DNA of 64,000 nt from CAVVJA01 sp963801715 (GTDB lineage: Bacteria > Actinomycetota > Actinomycetes > Mycobacteriales > Jatrophihabitantaceae). A program made the position numbers and the translations under genes. Positions 52,125-62,852 of the stretch are shown one piece after another (the first letter of the stretch is position 1; each line of letters opens with the position of its first letter). The stretch covers positions 1 through 64,000 of the forward strand of contig CAWDGB010000001.1 of assembly GCA_963801715.1 (NCBI GenBank), in the 5' to 3' direction. The notes under the pieces were generated by a model. That model saw only the letters and a program-made list of their open reading frames with translations, was not told the DNA's origin and did no database searches.

Positions 52125-52170
52125 GGTGGGCGCTACTGGGATCGAACCAGTGACCGCTCGGGTGTAAGCC
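52125..52170 (-). repeat. attR: right copy of the core repeat inside tRNA-Val
   Basis: Exact copy of 43283-43321 over 39 bases, then one mismatch and six more matches. It covers the 3' half of the intact tRNA gene, so integration leaves the tRNA whole on this side while the displaced 3' half remains at the other end. Confidence 0.88.
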
Positions 52171-52198
52171 GAGTGCTCTCCCGCTGAGCTAAGCGCCC
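52127..52198 (-). tRNA. tRNA-Val (anticodon TAC)
   Basis: A 72-nt cloverleaf on the minus strand. The acceptor stem GGGCGCT pairs with AGCGCCC, D stem GCTC/GAGC, anticodon stem CTCGG/CCGAG with loop CTTACAC giving anticodon TAC (valine codons GTA and wobble), T stem ACTGG/CCAGT with loop TTCGATC. The discriminator is A. CCA is not fully encoded. It is the integration target of the element on its left. Confidence 0.95.
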
Positions 52199-52287
52199 GA
52201 GCAAGGCCCCAGACGTCGGGGAAGTCCACAGCATGTCCGCGTCAGGGTACCCCGAGCTCGCCTTGCGAGGAGACGTACCGTGATCTC

Positions 52288-53124
52288 GTGCTCCAGACGC
52301 TGCGGCAGCCGCGATACGTCGCGCTGTCCGCAGTCATGCTGCTGGTCGCGACCATATGCATCGGCCTGGGAACATGGCAGATCTCGCGGCTGGCCAGCAA
52401 GCACCGCGCCAACAACGAGCTGCGGCACAACGATCATGCTTCCGTGGCCCGAGTGGGGGACGTATTGCCGATCTACGGCACTCGGCCGCCGCCCCGAGCG
52501 GACGACATCCAATTCCGTCGCGTCACCGTGACCGGCACTTACGAGGCATCGGGTCAGGGGCTCGTCCGCCAGCGGAGCGTCGGCGACGACGTCGGCTACC
52601 TCGTGCTCACGCCGCTGCGGACGTCCGCCGCCACCGTCCTGGTCGTGCGCGGGTTCATCTCGTCGGGCGGCTTGACCGCTGGGGTCACCGCACCGGCACC
52701 GCCCAGCGGACCGCAGACGATCGTCGGCCGGGTCATGCCGGCCGAGACCGCGTCCGACAAGGCGGCCCAGTTACCGGCCGGCCAGATCAACTCGATCAAC
52801 GCCGGCGAACAGTCCAGCCGACTCGGCGCGCAGGTCTACGACGGGTACGTCGAGCTGTCGGCGGGCCAACCCGGAACTCAAGGTCTGGTCGCGATCCCGG
52901 AGCCGGATCTGTCGAATCCGGCCGGTGGCGCGGTCGAACTGCAGCACCTCGCGTACGTCATCCAGTGGTACTTGTTTGCCGCGCTTGCCCTGGCCGCGCC
53001 GATCGTCATGGCCCGCGCCGAACGCCGGCGGGTCAGCCCTGAGCTGGACGACGAGGCGCCGATCACGCCGGCGGATGCCAAAGCGGCCCGGCTCGCAGAC
53101 CGGTACGGACGCCCCGCGCACTGA
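52288..53124 (+). CDS. SURF1 family protein
   Basis: A 278-residue membrane protein of the SURF1/Shy1 family, which assists cytochrome c oxidase assembly. The first helix is YVALSAVMLLVATICIGLGT followed by WQISRLASKHRANNEL, the conserved start of the family. The periplasmic domain has DDIQFRRVTVTGTYEASGQG and VVRGFISSGG, and the second helix is HLAYVIQWYLFAALALAAPI. The start is a GTG. Same position relative to ahpE and aceE as Rv2235 of M. tuberculosis. It stands next to the tRNA-Val gene, divergent from it. Confidence 0.9.
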   Translation: MLQTLRQPRYVALSAVMLLVATICIGLGTWQISRLASKHRANNELRHNDHASVARVGDVLPIYGTRPPPRADDIQFRRVTVTGTYEASGQGLVRQRSVGDDVGYLVLTPLRTSAATVLVVRGFISSGGLTAGVTAPAPPSGPQTIVGRVMPAETASDKAAQLPAGQINSINAGEQSSRLGAQVYDGYVELSAGQPGTQGLVAIPEPDLSNPAGGAVELQHLAYVIQWYLFAALALAAPIVMARAERRRVSPELDDEAPITPADAKAARLADRYGRPAH

Positions 53125-53146
53125 CGGTAACCCGAGGGCCGTGCCG

Positions 53147-53614
53147 TTAGCGCGCTCGCAGTTCCTTGATCGCCTCCCGCCACGCTTGTGGGTCACGTCC
53201 CTCGCCCGGGCCGTTCATCTCGCTGAACCGCACGATCCCATCGGCATCGACGAGGAAGGTGCCGCGGTTGGCGAAGCCGGCGTCATCGTTGAACACCCCG
53301 TACGCCTTCGCCACCGCGCCATGCGGCCAGAAGTCGGCGAGCAGCGGGAACTCATAGCCCTCACGTTCGGCGAAGATCTTGTGCGAGTACGGCGAATCGA
53401 CGCTGATCGTGAGCGTTTGGATCTCCTCGTTCTGGAATGTGGGGAGATCATCCCGGACGGTGCACAGTTCTCCGGTGCAGATTCCGGTGAACGCAAGCGG
53501 GTAGAAGATCATCAGCACGGCCTTATGGCCCCGAAATTCGGACAGCGTGACCTGCTCGTTGTTCTGGTCGCGCAATGTGAAATCTGGCGCGACGTCCCCA
53601 ACCTTGATGACCAT
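53147..53614 (-). CDS. ahpE: One-Cys-type peroxiredoxin, AhpE-like
   Basis: A 155-residue thioredoxin-fold peroxidase that reduces hydroperoxides and peroxynitrite. The active site is YPLAFTGICTGELC, with the peroxidatic cysteine in TGIC as in mycobacterial AhpE. Further motifs: VGDVAPDFTLRDQNNEQVTL, VDSPYSHKIFAEREGYEFPL and GTFLVDADGIVRF. A second cysteine (GELC) lies four residues after the first; a resolving cysteine at the C-terminus is not present, so recycling by mycothiol or mycoredoxin is likely. It is followed upstream by the DUF3052 gene on the same strand, as in M. tuberculosis Rv2238c-Rv2239c. Confidence 0.9.
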   Translation of the reverse strand: MVIKVGDVAPDFTLRDQNNEQVTLSEFRGHKAVLMIFYPLAFTGICTGELCTVRDDLPTFQNEEIQTLTISVDSPYSHKIFAEREGYEFPLLADFWPHGAVAKAYGVFNDDAGFANRGTFLVDADGIVRFSEMNGPGEGRDPQAWREAIKELRAR

Positions 53615-53634
53615 CGGTGCCGCCTCCCGACGGG

Positions 53635-54093
53635 TCAGCGACGCTCGCCGCGCGACTTACGCGCCACCAGACGCGCCGCACCCCAATCCGAGCCGACGGT
53701 CGCAAGCGAGGTCTGCGCCAATCCGGCCGTAGGTGCTGCCTCAGCGATGTCGGACGGCTCGACGTAGCCCGGCCGGCCGCGCTTCGGAGTCAGCAGCCAG
53801 ATGAAGCCGTTGTCGGCCAAGGGGGCGATCGCATCGACCAGGATGTCGACGAGATCGCCGTCGTCCTGGCGGTACCAGAGCAGGATCGCCTCGACGATCT
53901 CGTCCGAATTCTCGTCGACCATTTCCTCGCCGGTGAGCTCCTCGACGGCAGCGCGCACCTCGTCATCGCTGTCCTCGTCCCAGCCCAGCTCCTGGACGAC
54001 CATGCCCGGCTTCAGACCCAATATCGCGGCGATATTGGACTCAGCGCCCGTCCCACCGCGATCCGCGCCCGCGCTTCCGGGGGTCGTCGTCAC
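53635..54093 (-). CDS. DUF3052 family protein
   Basis: A 152-residue acidic protein of the actinobacterial DUF3052 family: IAAILGLKPGMVVQELGWDE, then DSDEIVEAILLWYRQDDGDL, VDAIAPLADNGFIWLLTPKR and GLAQTSLATVGSDWGAARLV. The function is unknown; the family is conserved beside ahpE and aceE. The ATG at 54093 starts a disordered tail of 18 residues. The stop is 20 bp from the ahpE start. It is divergent from aceE with about 140 bp between, where both promoters must lie. Confidence 0.9.
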   Translation of the reverse strand: MTTTPGSAGADRGGTGAESNIAAILGLKPGMVVQELGWDEDSDDEVRAAVEELTGEEMVDENSDEIVEAILLWYRQDDGDLVDILVDAIAPLADNGFIWLLTPKRGRPGYVEPSDIAEAAPTAGLAQTSLATVGSDWGAARLVARKSRGERR

Positions 54094-54230
54094 AGCCTGC
54101 CCTCCCGATGAGTGGCCGGAGCCGGTATGTCCGGCTCGATCCGTCTGTTGTTAGCAAACGGTAGCGTCTGCCGCCCGCGCCTCCGACACCTGCCTTGGGC
54201 GTGGACGCTGTGAGAGGGGACACTGGACCC

Positions 54231-56973
<2,743 letters not shown>

Positions 56974-56999
56974 CATCGCGAGGCGCGAGGCGCCAACGG

Positions 57000-57956
57000 T
57001 CAGTACCGGGCGCCCACTACTTGGTCGCCGAGCTGGTCCAGCGACATCAGCTCGTCCGCGGAAAGCTCGACATCCAGAGCGGCCACATTCTGTTCGAGCC
57101 ACGTGACCCGCTTGGTCCCGGGGATAGGGACAAGTGGGATGCCCAATCGCGTGGCCTGGCTGTGCACCCACGCCAACGCAACCTGCGCCGGGGCGACACC
57201 CTCTGCTTGCGCCACACGACGGACCGATTCAGCGATCGACCGATTGGCCCGACCAGCGTCGCCGACGAATCTGGGGTTGCTGCTACGGAGATCCAGCTTT
57301 GACAGCGCCGAAACGTCGACGGTGCTGGTCAGGAAGCCGCGGCCCAGCGGCGCGTACGGAACGAGTCCTACCCCGAGTTCCCGCAAAGCTTCGAGCACGG
57401 TTGACTCGGGGTCGCGAGTCCACAGCGAGTATTCGCTCTGCACCGCAGCAATCGCATGGACGGCGTGGGCTCGGCGCAGCAACGCGTTGTCCACCTCCGA
57501 CAGCCCGAGGTGCTTGACCTTTCCCGCCGTAACCAGGTCGGCCATCGCGCCGACAGTCTCCTCGATCTCCGCGGTCTGGGGCGGCCGGTGCAGGTAGTAG
57601 AGGTCGATCACGTCGACCCCCAGCCTGCGCAGTGAGCCGTCGCACGAACCTCGGACATACTCCGGCTCACCCCGGATACGGCGGGATGAGTCGCCTTCCA
57701 TGCGATCGATCCCAAACTTCGTCGCGAGCTGAACCTCGTCCCGGCGTCCGGCAATTCCGCGCCCGACGAGCACCTCGTTGTGTCCCGCGCCGTATACGTC
57801 CGCCGTGTCAATGAACGTCACGCCAAGATCTAGGCCACGATGAATGGTGTCGATCGCGGCATCCCAGTCGGTCTCGCCGTAGAACTCACTCATTCCCATG
57901 CAGCCCAAACCCTGAGCTGACACGGTCAGGCCGTCACCGAGGTCCACGGTGCGCAT
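57000..57956 (-). CDS. Aldo/keto reductase
   Basis: A 318-residue NADPH-dependent TIM-barrel reductase. Catalytic tetrad: Asp and Tyr in FIDTADVYGAGHNEVL, Lys in VQLATKFGIDR, His in DLYYLHRPPQT. It begins LTVSAQGLGCMGMSEFYGET, the opening of the AKR13/yakC-like subgroup that reduces aldehydes and ketones. C-terminal PIPGTKRVTWLEQNVAALDV holds the NADPH site. Its physiological substrate is unknown. It is convergent with aceE, 26 bp away, and starts a minus-strand group. Confidence 0.9.
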   Translation of the reverse strand: MRTVDLGDGLTVSAQGLGCMGMSEFYGETDWDAAIDTIHRGLDLGVTFIDTADVYGAGHNEVLVGRGIAGRRDEVQLATKFGIDRMEGDSSRRIRGEPEYVRGSCDGSLRRLGVDVIDLYYLHRPPQTAEIEETVGAMADLVTAGKVKHLGLSEVDNALLRRAHAVHAIAAVQSEYSLWTRDPESTVLEALRELGVGLVPYAPLGRGFLTSTVDVSALSKLDLRSSNPRFVGDAGRANRSIAESVRRVAQAEGVAPAQVALAWVHSQATRLGIPLVPIPGTKRVTWLEQNVAALDVELSADELMSLDQLGDQVVGARY

Positions 57957-58040
57957 GCTCGTGTCCTTCCGTCGCCGTCGTAGCGACGGTAGTCGCGGTG
58001 ACGGCGGAGCTACGACGGCATCAGACCGCGGCCCGGGAAG

Positions 58041-58337
58041 CTACTTGACCGCGATGACCTCGGCGAGGCGGATATCCGCGTCGCGAGCCAGAAGATCAGG
58101 TCCGACTTGGCCAAGCGCCGCGGGGATCTGACCGTTCAGATGCGCCTGCCGCCCATCCTCACCCTCGAACGTGTCGAAGATCCCATAGGTGGTGTCGCTG
58201 AGTTTGAACGCGTACCACGTGACCGTGCCTTCCTCCGCTGCGGCCAGCTCGCGGCCCTGCGCCAGGAACGCGGCAAGATCGTCGCCCCTGCCCGGCTTCG
58301 CTTCCAGCAGCGCGAGAATCCCTCGGTCGATCGTCAT
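58041..58337 (-). CDS. Antibiotic-biosynthesis-monooxygenase-fold protein
   Basis: A 98-residue dimeric alpha+beta barrel (ABM) protein. It reads ILALLEAKPGRGDDLAAFLA, EEGTVTWYAFKLSDTTYGIF and FEGEDGRQAHLNGQIPAALG, the usual pattern of strand, helix, 'T..W...', and the HL of the substrate side. These small proteins act as cofactor-free monooxygenases or heme/quinol-handling proteins; the function here is unknown. The ATG at 58337 has AAGGGACGG just upstream. Confidence 0.78.
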   Translation of the reverse strand: MTIDRGILALLEAKPGRGDDLAAFLAQGRELAAAEEGTVTWYAFKLSDTTYGIFDTFEGEDGRQAHLNGQIPAALGQVGPDLLARDADIRLAEVIAVK

Positions 58338-58423
58338 TACCCGTCCCTTCGTTGATGTCCATCTCACGGTAGGCGCACGGCACCGTACTCGCGATTCGGC
58401 TCGCGCCAACGACGCTTGCCGGA

Positions 58424-59089
58424 CTAACCGGCCAGCGTCCAGATCAATGCCTCCGACGTGGTCCCGGTGACGAGCGACAACTCGGACTCGTCCGTGATAC
58501 GGGCCGCGTCACCTGCGGCCAGCCGGGGTCCCGGAATTGACCCGGCGCCGAGACTCGCCGCCCCCCAGGTGACAAACAGATGGGCGCGGTTGCTCAGTGG
58601 CACGCGAGCCGGCAGCCGTGGCGATAGACGAGCCAGATAGAGCGCCGCGTCGGGCAGGCGAAGAATCAATTGCACACCCTGCTTGCGCCGGGAAGGCAGA
58701 TCAACTCGCTGTTCGGACGGTGGCATCCTCACGTCCGAGGACAGCAACGCCATCTGCACGAGCCGGAGTGAACGATCAGACCTGGCATTCGTCTCGACGT
58801 GTTCGATACCGTCGCCGGTCCGCTGGTGCAGGACGCTGCCAACACCGATCGTCTTGCCGTCATGGCGCAGTTCGCCGTCGAGCACCCAGCTGACGATGTC
58901 GACACCACGGTGCGCATGTTTGGGAAACCCGGCGGCAGCCGCCAGCAGATGCTCGTCGTGAGCGATCAAGGCACCGAACGAGATGTTGTTCGGGTCGTAA
59001 TGCGGTCCGGCTGAGAAGCTGTGCCACGTGACGATGCCCGGTTGCTCGATTCTGGCGCGGTTGGCCGCCCGGCGAATGTCGATCGTCAC
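58424..59089 (-). CDS. Pirin-like cupin protein
   Basis: A 221-residue bicupin of the pirin/YhaK family. The N-terminal metal site is GFPKHAHRGVDIVSWVLDGE with further ligand region ELRHDGK; after it comes GIEHVETNARSDRSLRLVQM. The C-terminal cupin is degenerate. Some members have quercetin 2,3-dioxygenase activity, others act in redox sensing. The GTG at 59089 overlaps the stop codon of the PHP gene (GTGA), so translation is coupled. Longer frames upstream lie inside the PHP gene and are not used. Confidence 0.85.
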   Translation of the reverse strand: MTIDIRRAANRARIEQPGIVTWHSFSAGPHYDPNNISFGALIAHDEHLLAAAAGFPKHAHRGVDIVSWVLDGELRHDGKTIGVGSVLHQRTGDGIEHVETNARSDRSLRLVQMALLSSDVRMPPSEQRVDLPSRRKQGVQLILRLPDAALYLARLSPRLPARVPLSNRAHLFVTWGAASLGAGSIPGPRLAAGDAARITDESELSLVTGTTSEALIWTLAG

Positions 59090-60138
59090 GGCTGGGCGTC
59101 GTGCGTCGCAGTCCATGCCAACAACTCGTCCGCGGACCAGGTGTTGACGATTCGCTCGACCGGCACGGCGCATGCCGCGGCGCGCTCGCAGCCGTAGGGC
59201 AACCAGTCGAGCTGGCCGGGGGCGTGTGCGTCGGTATCAATGGACATGACACATCCCGCCTCGACGGCGAGACGCAGCAGCCGTTTGGGCGGATCAAGGC
59301 GCTCAGGGCGGCAATTCACCTCGACCGCCACGCCGAAGCGTTCACAGGCGGCGAAGACGATGTCCGCGTCGAATTCCGATGGTGGGCGACGTCGCGATCC
59401 TGTGACCATTCGTCCGGTGCAGTGACCCAGCACGTCGGTGTGCGGATTGGCGACCGCGGCCACCATGCGCGGGGTCATGTCCGAGGCCGGTATACGGAGT
59501 CCGCTGTGCACGCTGGCGACCACAAGGTCGAGGCGGCTTAGCAATGTCGATTTCTGGTCCAGGCTGCCGTCGTCGAGAATATCTACCTCGATCCCGGTGA
59601 GGATGCGGAACGGCGCCAGTTCGGCGTTCAGTTCCGCAATGACATCGAGCTGCCGCTCAAGACGATCAGCCGACAGACCGTTAGCTACGCGCAACCGGGG
59701 TGAGTGGTCCGTCAACACCATGTATTCGTGACCGAGCTCGCGCGCGGTCAGGGCCATCTCCCGGATCGGGGAGCCGCCGTCCGACCAGTCCGAATGGGTG
59801 TGACAGTCGCCGCGCAGGGCCGCCCGGAGCGCGCCACCGCCTTCCGCTACTGGCGTGCCTGCGGTCGCGTCCAATCGGCGCAGGTAGACCGGTTCCTCAC
59901 CACGCAGCGACTCGGTGATGCAGCGCGCCGTGACCTCGCCGATGCCCGAAAGCTCGCGCAACGTGCCGGCCTCCGCGCGTTCGGCCAGCTCCTCAGCGGG
60001 TATGCCCGCTGCAGCCGCAGCTGCATTGCGAAACGCACGGACCCGAAAGGTTGGTTCGCTGGCCCGCTCCAGCAGGAACGCGATCCGCTCTAAGTCCTGA
60101 ACCGGGTTGCGCGCGATCACGCCCGAACCCAGGCTCAC
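59086..60138 (-). CDS. PHP-domain phosphoesterase with HhH N-terminus (PolX-like)
   Basis: A 350-residue protein. Residues 10-75 look like the 8-kDa/helix-hairpin-helix part of family X polymerases (LERIAFLLERASEPTFRVRA, LRELSGIGEVTARCITESL). Residues 105-345 form a PHP metallo-phosphoesterase domain with metal ligands in GDCHTHSDWSDGG, MVLTDHSPRL, TGIEVDIL, VVASVHSGLR and MSIDTDAHAPGQL. The polymerase palm between them, found in full PolX, is missing. It may be a 3'-5' exonuclease, phosphatase or histidinol-phosphatase-like enzyme. It is divergent from the fatty-acid regulator gene, 80 bp away. Confidence 0.88.
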   Translation of the reverse strand: MSLGSGVIARNPVQDLERIAFLLERASEPTFRVRAFRNAAAAAAGIPAEELAERAEAGTLRELSGIGEVTARCITESLRGEEPVYLRRLDATAGTPVAEGGGALRAALRGDCHTHSDWSDGGSPIREMALTARELGHEYMVLTDHSPRLRVANGLSADRLERQLDVIAELNAELAPFRILTGIEVDILDDGSLDQKSTLLSRLDLVVASVHSGLRIPASDMTPRMVAAVANPHTDVLGHCTGRMVTGSRRRPPSEFDADIVFAACERFGVAVEVNCRPERLDPPKRLLRLAVEAGCVMSIDTDAHAPGQLDWLPYGCERAAACAVPVERIVNTWSADELLAWTATHDAQP

Positions 60139-60217
60139 GCTGTCGGCGTCATAGCGGTCAGCATGGCAGGGTTAAGAGCGAGAGGGCGCGGCTGCGCTCG
60201 CGCGAAGAGGTTATGAG

Positions 60218-61456
60218 ATGAGCGAGCGAGCATCGCCGGCGCCAACAGATGGCGCGAGCGAAGAGCGAGCGTCGCCACAAGTGCGGGGCGACGCCGGGAA
60301 GCGCCGGCTGCAAGAGGACACCCTCCGCAAGATCGAGCAGGCGGCAGGTCGGGTCGCCTCGCAGAGCGTGGCCCGCATGGACGACGAGCTGTCCTGGTTT
60401 CGCGCGTTGCCGGCCGACCAGCGCTCCTGGGTGATGCTGGTCGCTCAGGCGGGCATCGCGTCGTTTGTCGAGTGGTTGCGCTCGCCCGACGACGTGCTCC
60501 GCCTCACGGGCGAGGTGTTCGGCACGGCGCCACGCGCGATGGCCCGCACCGTGTCGCTGCAGCACACGGTCGAACTCGTGAGAGAGACCATTTCCGTCGC
60601 GGAGGAACAGGTGCCGTTGCTGGCGGCCGCCGGTGACGAGGGTGTGCTGCGCGAGGAACTGCTGCGGTTCAGCCGGGAGATCGCGTTCGCCGCGGCGCGG
60701 GTCTACGCCGGCGCGGCCGAAAGTCGGGGCGCCTGGGACGCACGGCTCGAGGCGCTGGTCATCGAAGGACTCGTCCGCGGCGGCGGTATCGGCGCACCGG
60801 AGAGCCAGGTCGCCGCCCTCGGCTGGCGTACTACCGGTCCAGTGACGACCGTAGCGGGCATCGCGCCCGACCAGGAGCATGCGCAGGACATCCTGGCCGA
60901 GGTCCACCGACTGGCGCACCGCACGGACTACGACGTCATCGCCGGCGTACACGGCGGCCGGCTGATCGTGGTGCTCAGCGGCATCGCCGAGCCGCTCACG
61001 GCGGCTCGCGACATCCTGCCCGTGTTCGCCGACGGACCGGTCGTGGCCGGCTGGTCTACCAGCGATGTTGCCGGCGCCATTGCTGTTACCCGAGCCGTAC
61101 TGAGCGGGCTGCGCGCAGCCCCGGCGTGGGGTGGCGCGCCACGACCGGTGAGCGCGGAGGCACTACTGCCCGAGCGTGCGTTGGCTGGTGATGCCGACGC
61201 GCGAGCGGAGCTGCTCGAGCATGTCTATCGCCCGCTGGGCAATGCGGGGGACGTCTTGCTCGAGACCGTCACCGCGTTCTTGGAAGCCGGCGGATCACTC
61301 GAGGCCACAGCCCGCGCGCTGTTCGTCCACCCGAACACGGTCCGGTACCGGCTGCGCCGGGTCGGTGAACTGTGCGGCGAATCGCCGACCACGCCCCGCG
61401 GCGGCTATGTCATACACATCGCGCTGACCTTGGGCCGGTTGGAGGCTTCCGCCTGA
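60218..61456 (+). CDS. PucR/CdaR-type regulator of the fatty-acid operon
   Basis: A 412-residue transcription factor with a PucR C-terminal helix-turn-helix: LLETVTAFLEAGGSLEATAR, ALFVHPNTVRYRLRRVGELC. The middle (residues about 190-290) has a GGDEF-like CdaR fold, and the N-terminal part an all-helical sensor domain (DDELSWFRALPADQRSWVML). The position just upstream of fabD is that of Streptomyces FasR and mycobacterial Rv2242. By analogy it activates fabD-fabH-acpP transcription (inference). The ATG at 60218 overlaps a TGA in ATGAGATGAG. It is divergent from the PHP gene. Confidence 0.88.
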   Translation: MSERASPAPTDGASEERASPQVRGDAGKRRLQEDTLRKIEQAAGRVASQSVARMDDELSWFRALPADQRSWVMLVAQAGIASFVEWLRSPDDVLRLTGEVFGTAPRAMARTVSLQHTVELVRETISVAEEQVPLLAAAGDEGVLREELLRFSREIAFAAARVYAGAAESRGAWDARLEALVIEGLVRGGGIGAPESQVAALGWRTTGPVTTVAGIAPDQEHAQDILAEVHRLAHRTDYDVIAGVHGGRLIVVLSGIAEPLTAARDILPVFADGPVVAGWSTSDVAGAIAVTRAVLSGLRAAPAWGGAPRPVSAEALLPERALAGDADARAELLEHVYRPLGNAGDVLLETVTAFLEAGGSLEATARALFVHPNTVRYRLRRVGELCGESPTTPRGGYVIHIALTLGRLEASA

Positions 61457-61665
61457 CGAGGTGGCGCTGCGCAAGGCCGAGCTGATCTCCGTCATCCGGT
61501 CGCGCAGCGTTACCATATCCGCTGTCTTTGTCCAGGTCGTGCATCAATGGCAGCCAGATTGGGTCAGGTAGCGGTAAAGTTTGTAGCTATCCTCCAAAGC
61601 GTCAGTTCGAAAGACTGTGCCGCGCCTCCTCGCCACTAGAGCTCGGGTACGGAATCGTAGATGTC

Positions 61666-62847
61666 GTGATCGCACTACTCGCTCCCGGGCAGGGTGCGCA
61701 GACTCCTGGCATGCTCACCCCCTGGCTACAGCTTGCCGGAGTCGAGCAGCAGCTGGCCGAGTACGGCAAGCTCGTCGATCTGGACCTGATCCGGCTGGGA
61801 ACCACCGCAGACGCGGACGAGATCAAGGACACCGCAGTCACCCAGCCGCTGATCGTCGCCCTCGGGGTCGCTGTCGCCGATCACCTGGGATTGCGGGCTA
61901 ATGCTGGCGGGTCGGTGGTCGTCGCTGGGCACAGCATCGGTGAGCTCACCGCGGCCGCGGTTGCGGGCGCCCTCGCCCCGGATGTCGCGGTCGCGCTCGC
62001 CGCACGCCGAGGCGCGGAGATGGCCGCCGCCTGCGCCTTGACCCCAACCGGCATGAGCGCCGTCCTCGGTGGAGCCGACGCTGACGAGGTCGCCGCCCTC
62101 ATCGAAGCTGCTGGCCTGACAGCGGCCAATCGCAACGGAGCGGGCCAGATTGTGGCCGCGGGCACCACGGAGGCGCTTGCCGCTTTCGCCGAGAGTCCGC
62201 CGCCCGGCACTCGGGTGCGGCCACTTGCCGTCGCCGGCGCGTTCCACACCCAGTTCATGGGACCGGCAGAAGATGCCTTGCGCGCGTACGCCGCGCCATT
62301 GACCGCAGCGGATCCGCTGTTCCTGCTGCTGTCCAATGCGGACGGGACGGCCGTTCCCGACGCAGGTGAGGTTTTGCCCCGCCTCGTCCGCCAGGTGACC
62401 CGACCGGTGCGATGGGACCTCTGCCAGCAGACGCTCCGGGATCTGGGCGTCACCGCGGCAATCGAGCTTCCGCCCGCGGGAACCCTGGTCGGGTTGGCGA
62501 AGCGCGAGCTGCCGGGCATCGAGCTGCTCGCCTTGAAGAGCCCGGCCGAACTGCCGAAGGCGCGCGAAATGATCAGTTCTCGCCCGCAGCACGGCCAAGG
62601 CGAGCACACTCCCGACTTCCATGTCGTCGTGACGCCGGTGAAGGGAATCTTCACCCGAGCCGCTACGGTGGCCGAAGGTGCGGAGATCACGCCCGGCACG
62701 CTGCTGGGGACGGTTCGCACTAACCGCGAGGAGCACCAGGTCGTAGCGCCTAGCGGCGGGGTGCTGGCGGAGTGGCTACGGCACAGCGGGGACATCGTCG
62801 CGGCCGGGCTGCCAGTCGCTCGACTCTCGAACGGACCGGAGCTCTAG
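61666..62847 (+). CDS. fabD: Malonyl-CoA:ACP transacylase with C-terminal biotinyl-like domain
   Basis: A 393-residue protein. Residues 1-300 are FabD, which loads malonate onto acyl carrier protein for type II fatty-acid synthesis: IALLAPGQGAQTPGM, the GHSIGEL nucleophile elbow (Ser90) and GAFHTQFM (His194). Residues 318-393 form an extra beta-barrel: VTPVKGIFTRAATVAEGAEI, TPGTLLGTVRTN and VVAPSGGVLAEWL, the pattern of biotinyl/lipoyl domains. Where those carry EAMKM the sequence is RTNREEHQ, so no lysine for attachment. FabD is normally about 310 residues. The GTG start at 61666 follows only a weak ribosome binding site. Six bases separate it from fabH. Confidence 0.92.
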   Translation: MIALLAPGQGAQTPGMLTPWLQLAGVEQQLAEYGKLVDLDLIRLGTTADADEIKDTAVTQPLIVALGVAVADHLGLRANAGGSVVVAGHSIGELTAAAVAGALAPDVAVALAARRGAEMAAACALTPTGMSAVLGGADADEVAALIEAAGLTAANRNGAGQIVAAGTTEALAAFAESPPPGTRVRPLAVAGAFHTQFMGPAEDALRAYAAPLTAADPLFLLLSNADGTAVPDAGEVLPRLVRQVTRPVRWDLCQQTLRDLGVTAAIELPPAGTLVGLAKRELPGIELLALKSPAELPKAREMISSRPQHGQGEHTPDFHVVVTPVKGIFTRAATVAEGAEITPGTLLGTVRTNREEHQVVAPSGGVLAEWLRHSGDIVAAGLPVARLSNGPEL

Positions 62848-62852
62848 GACTC

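Larger units (their letters stand above)
43283..52170. mobile_element. Integrative element in tRNA-Val
   Basis: An 8.9-kb element bounded by direct repeats of the tRNA-Val 3' half (43283-43328 and 52125-52170). The integrase gene is at the right end, reading towards the intact tRNA gene, as is standard for tRNA-targeting tyrosine recombinases. Three GCGGACT repeats with 11-bp period lie inside each end. Genes inside: small element proteins, a winged-helix protein, relics of an older integrase and a transposase, SulP permease, SRPBCC remnant, hemolysin III protein, CorA-type channel. No replication, relaxase or FtsK-like transfer genes are seen, so the element is not self-transmissible, and with its frameshifted integrase it may now be fixed. 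Confidence 0.85.
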
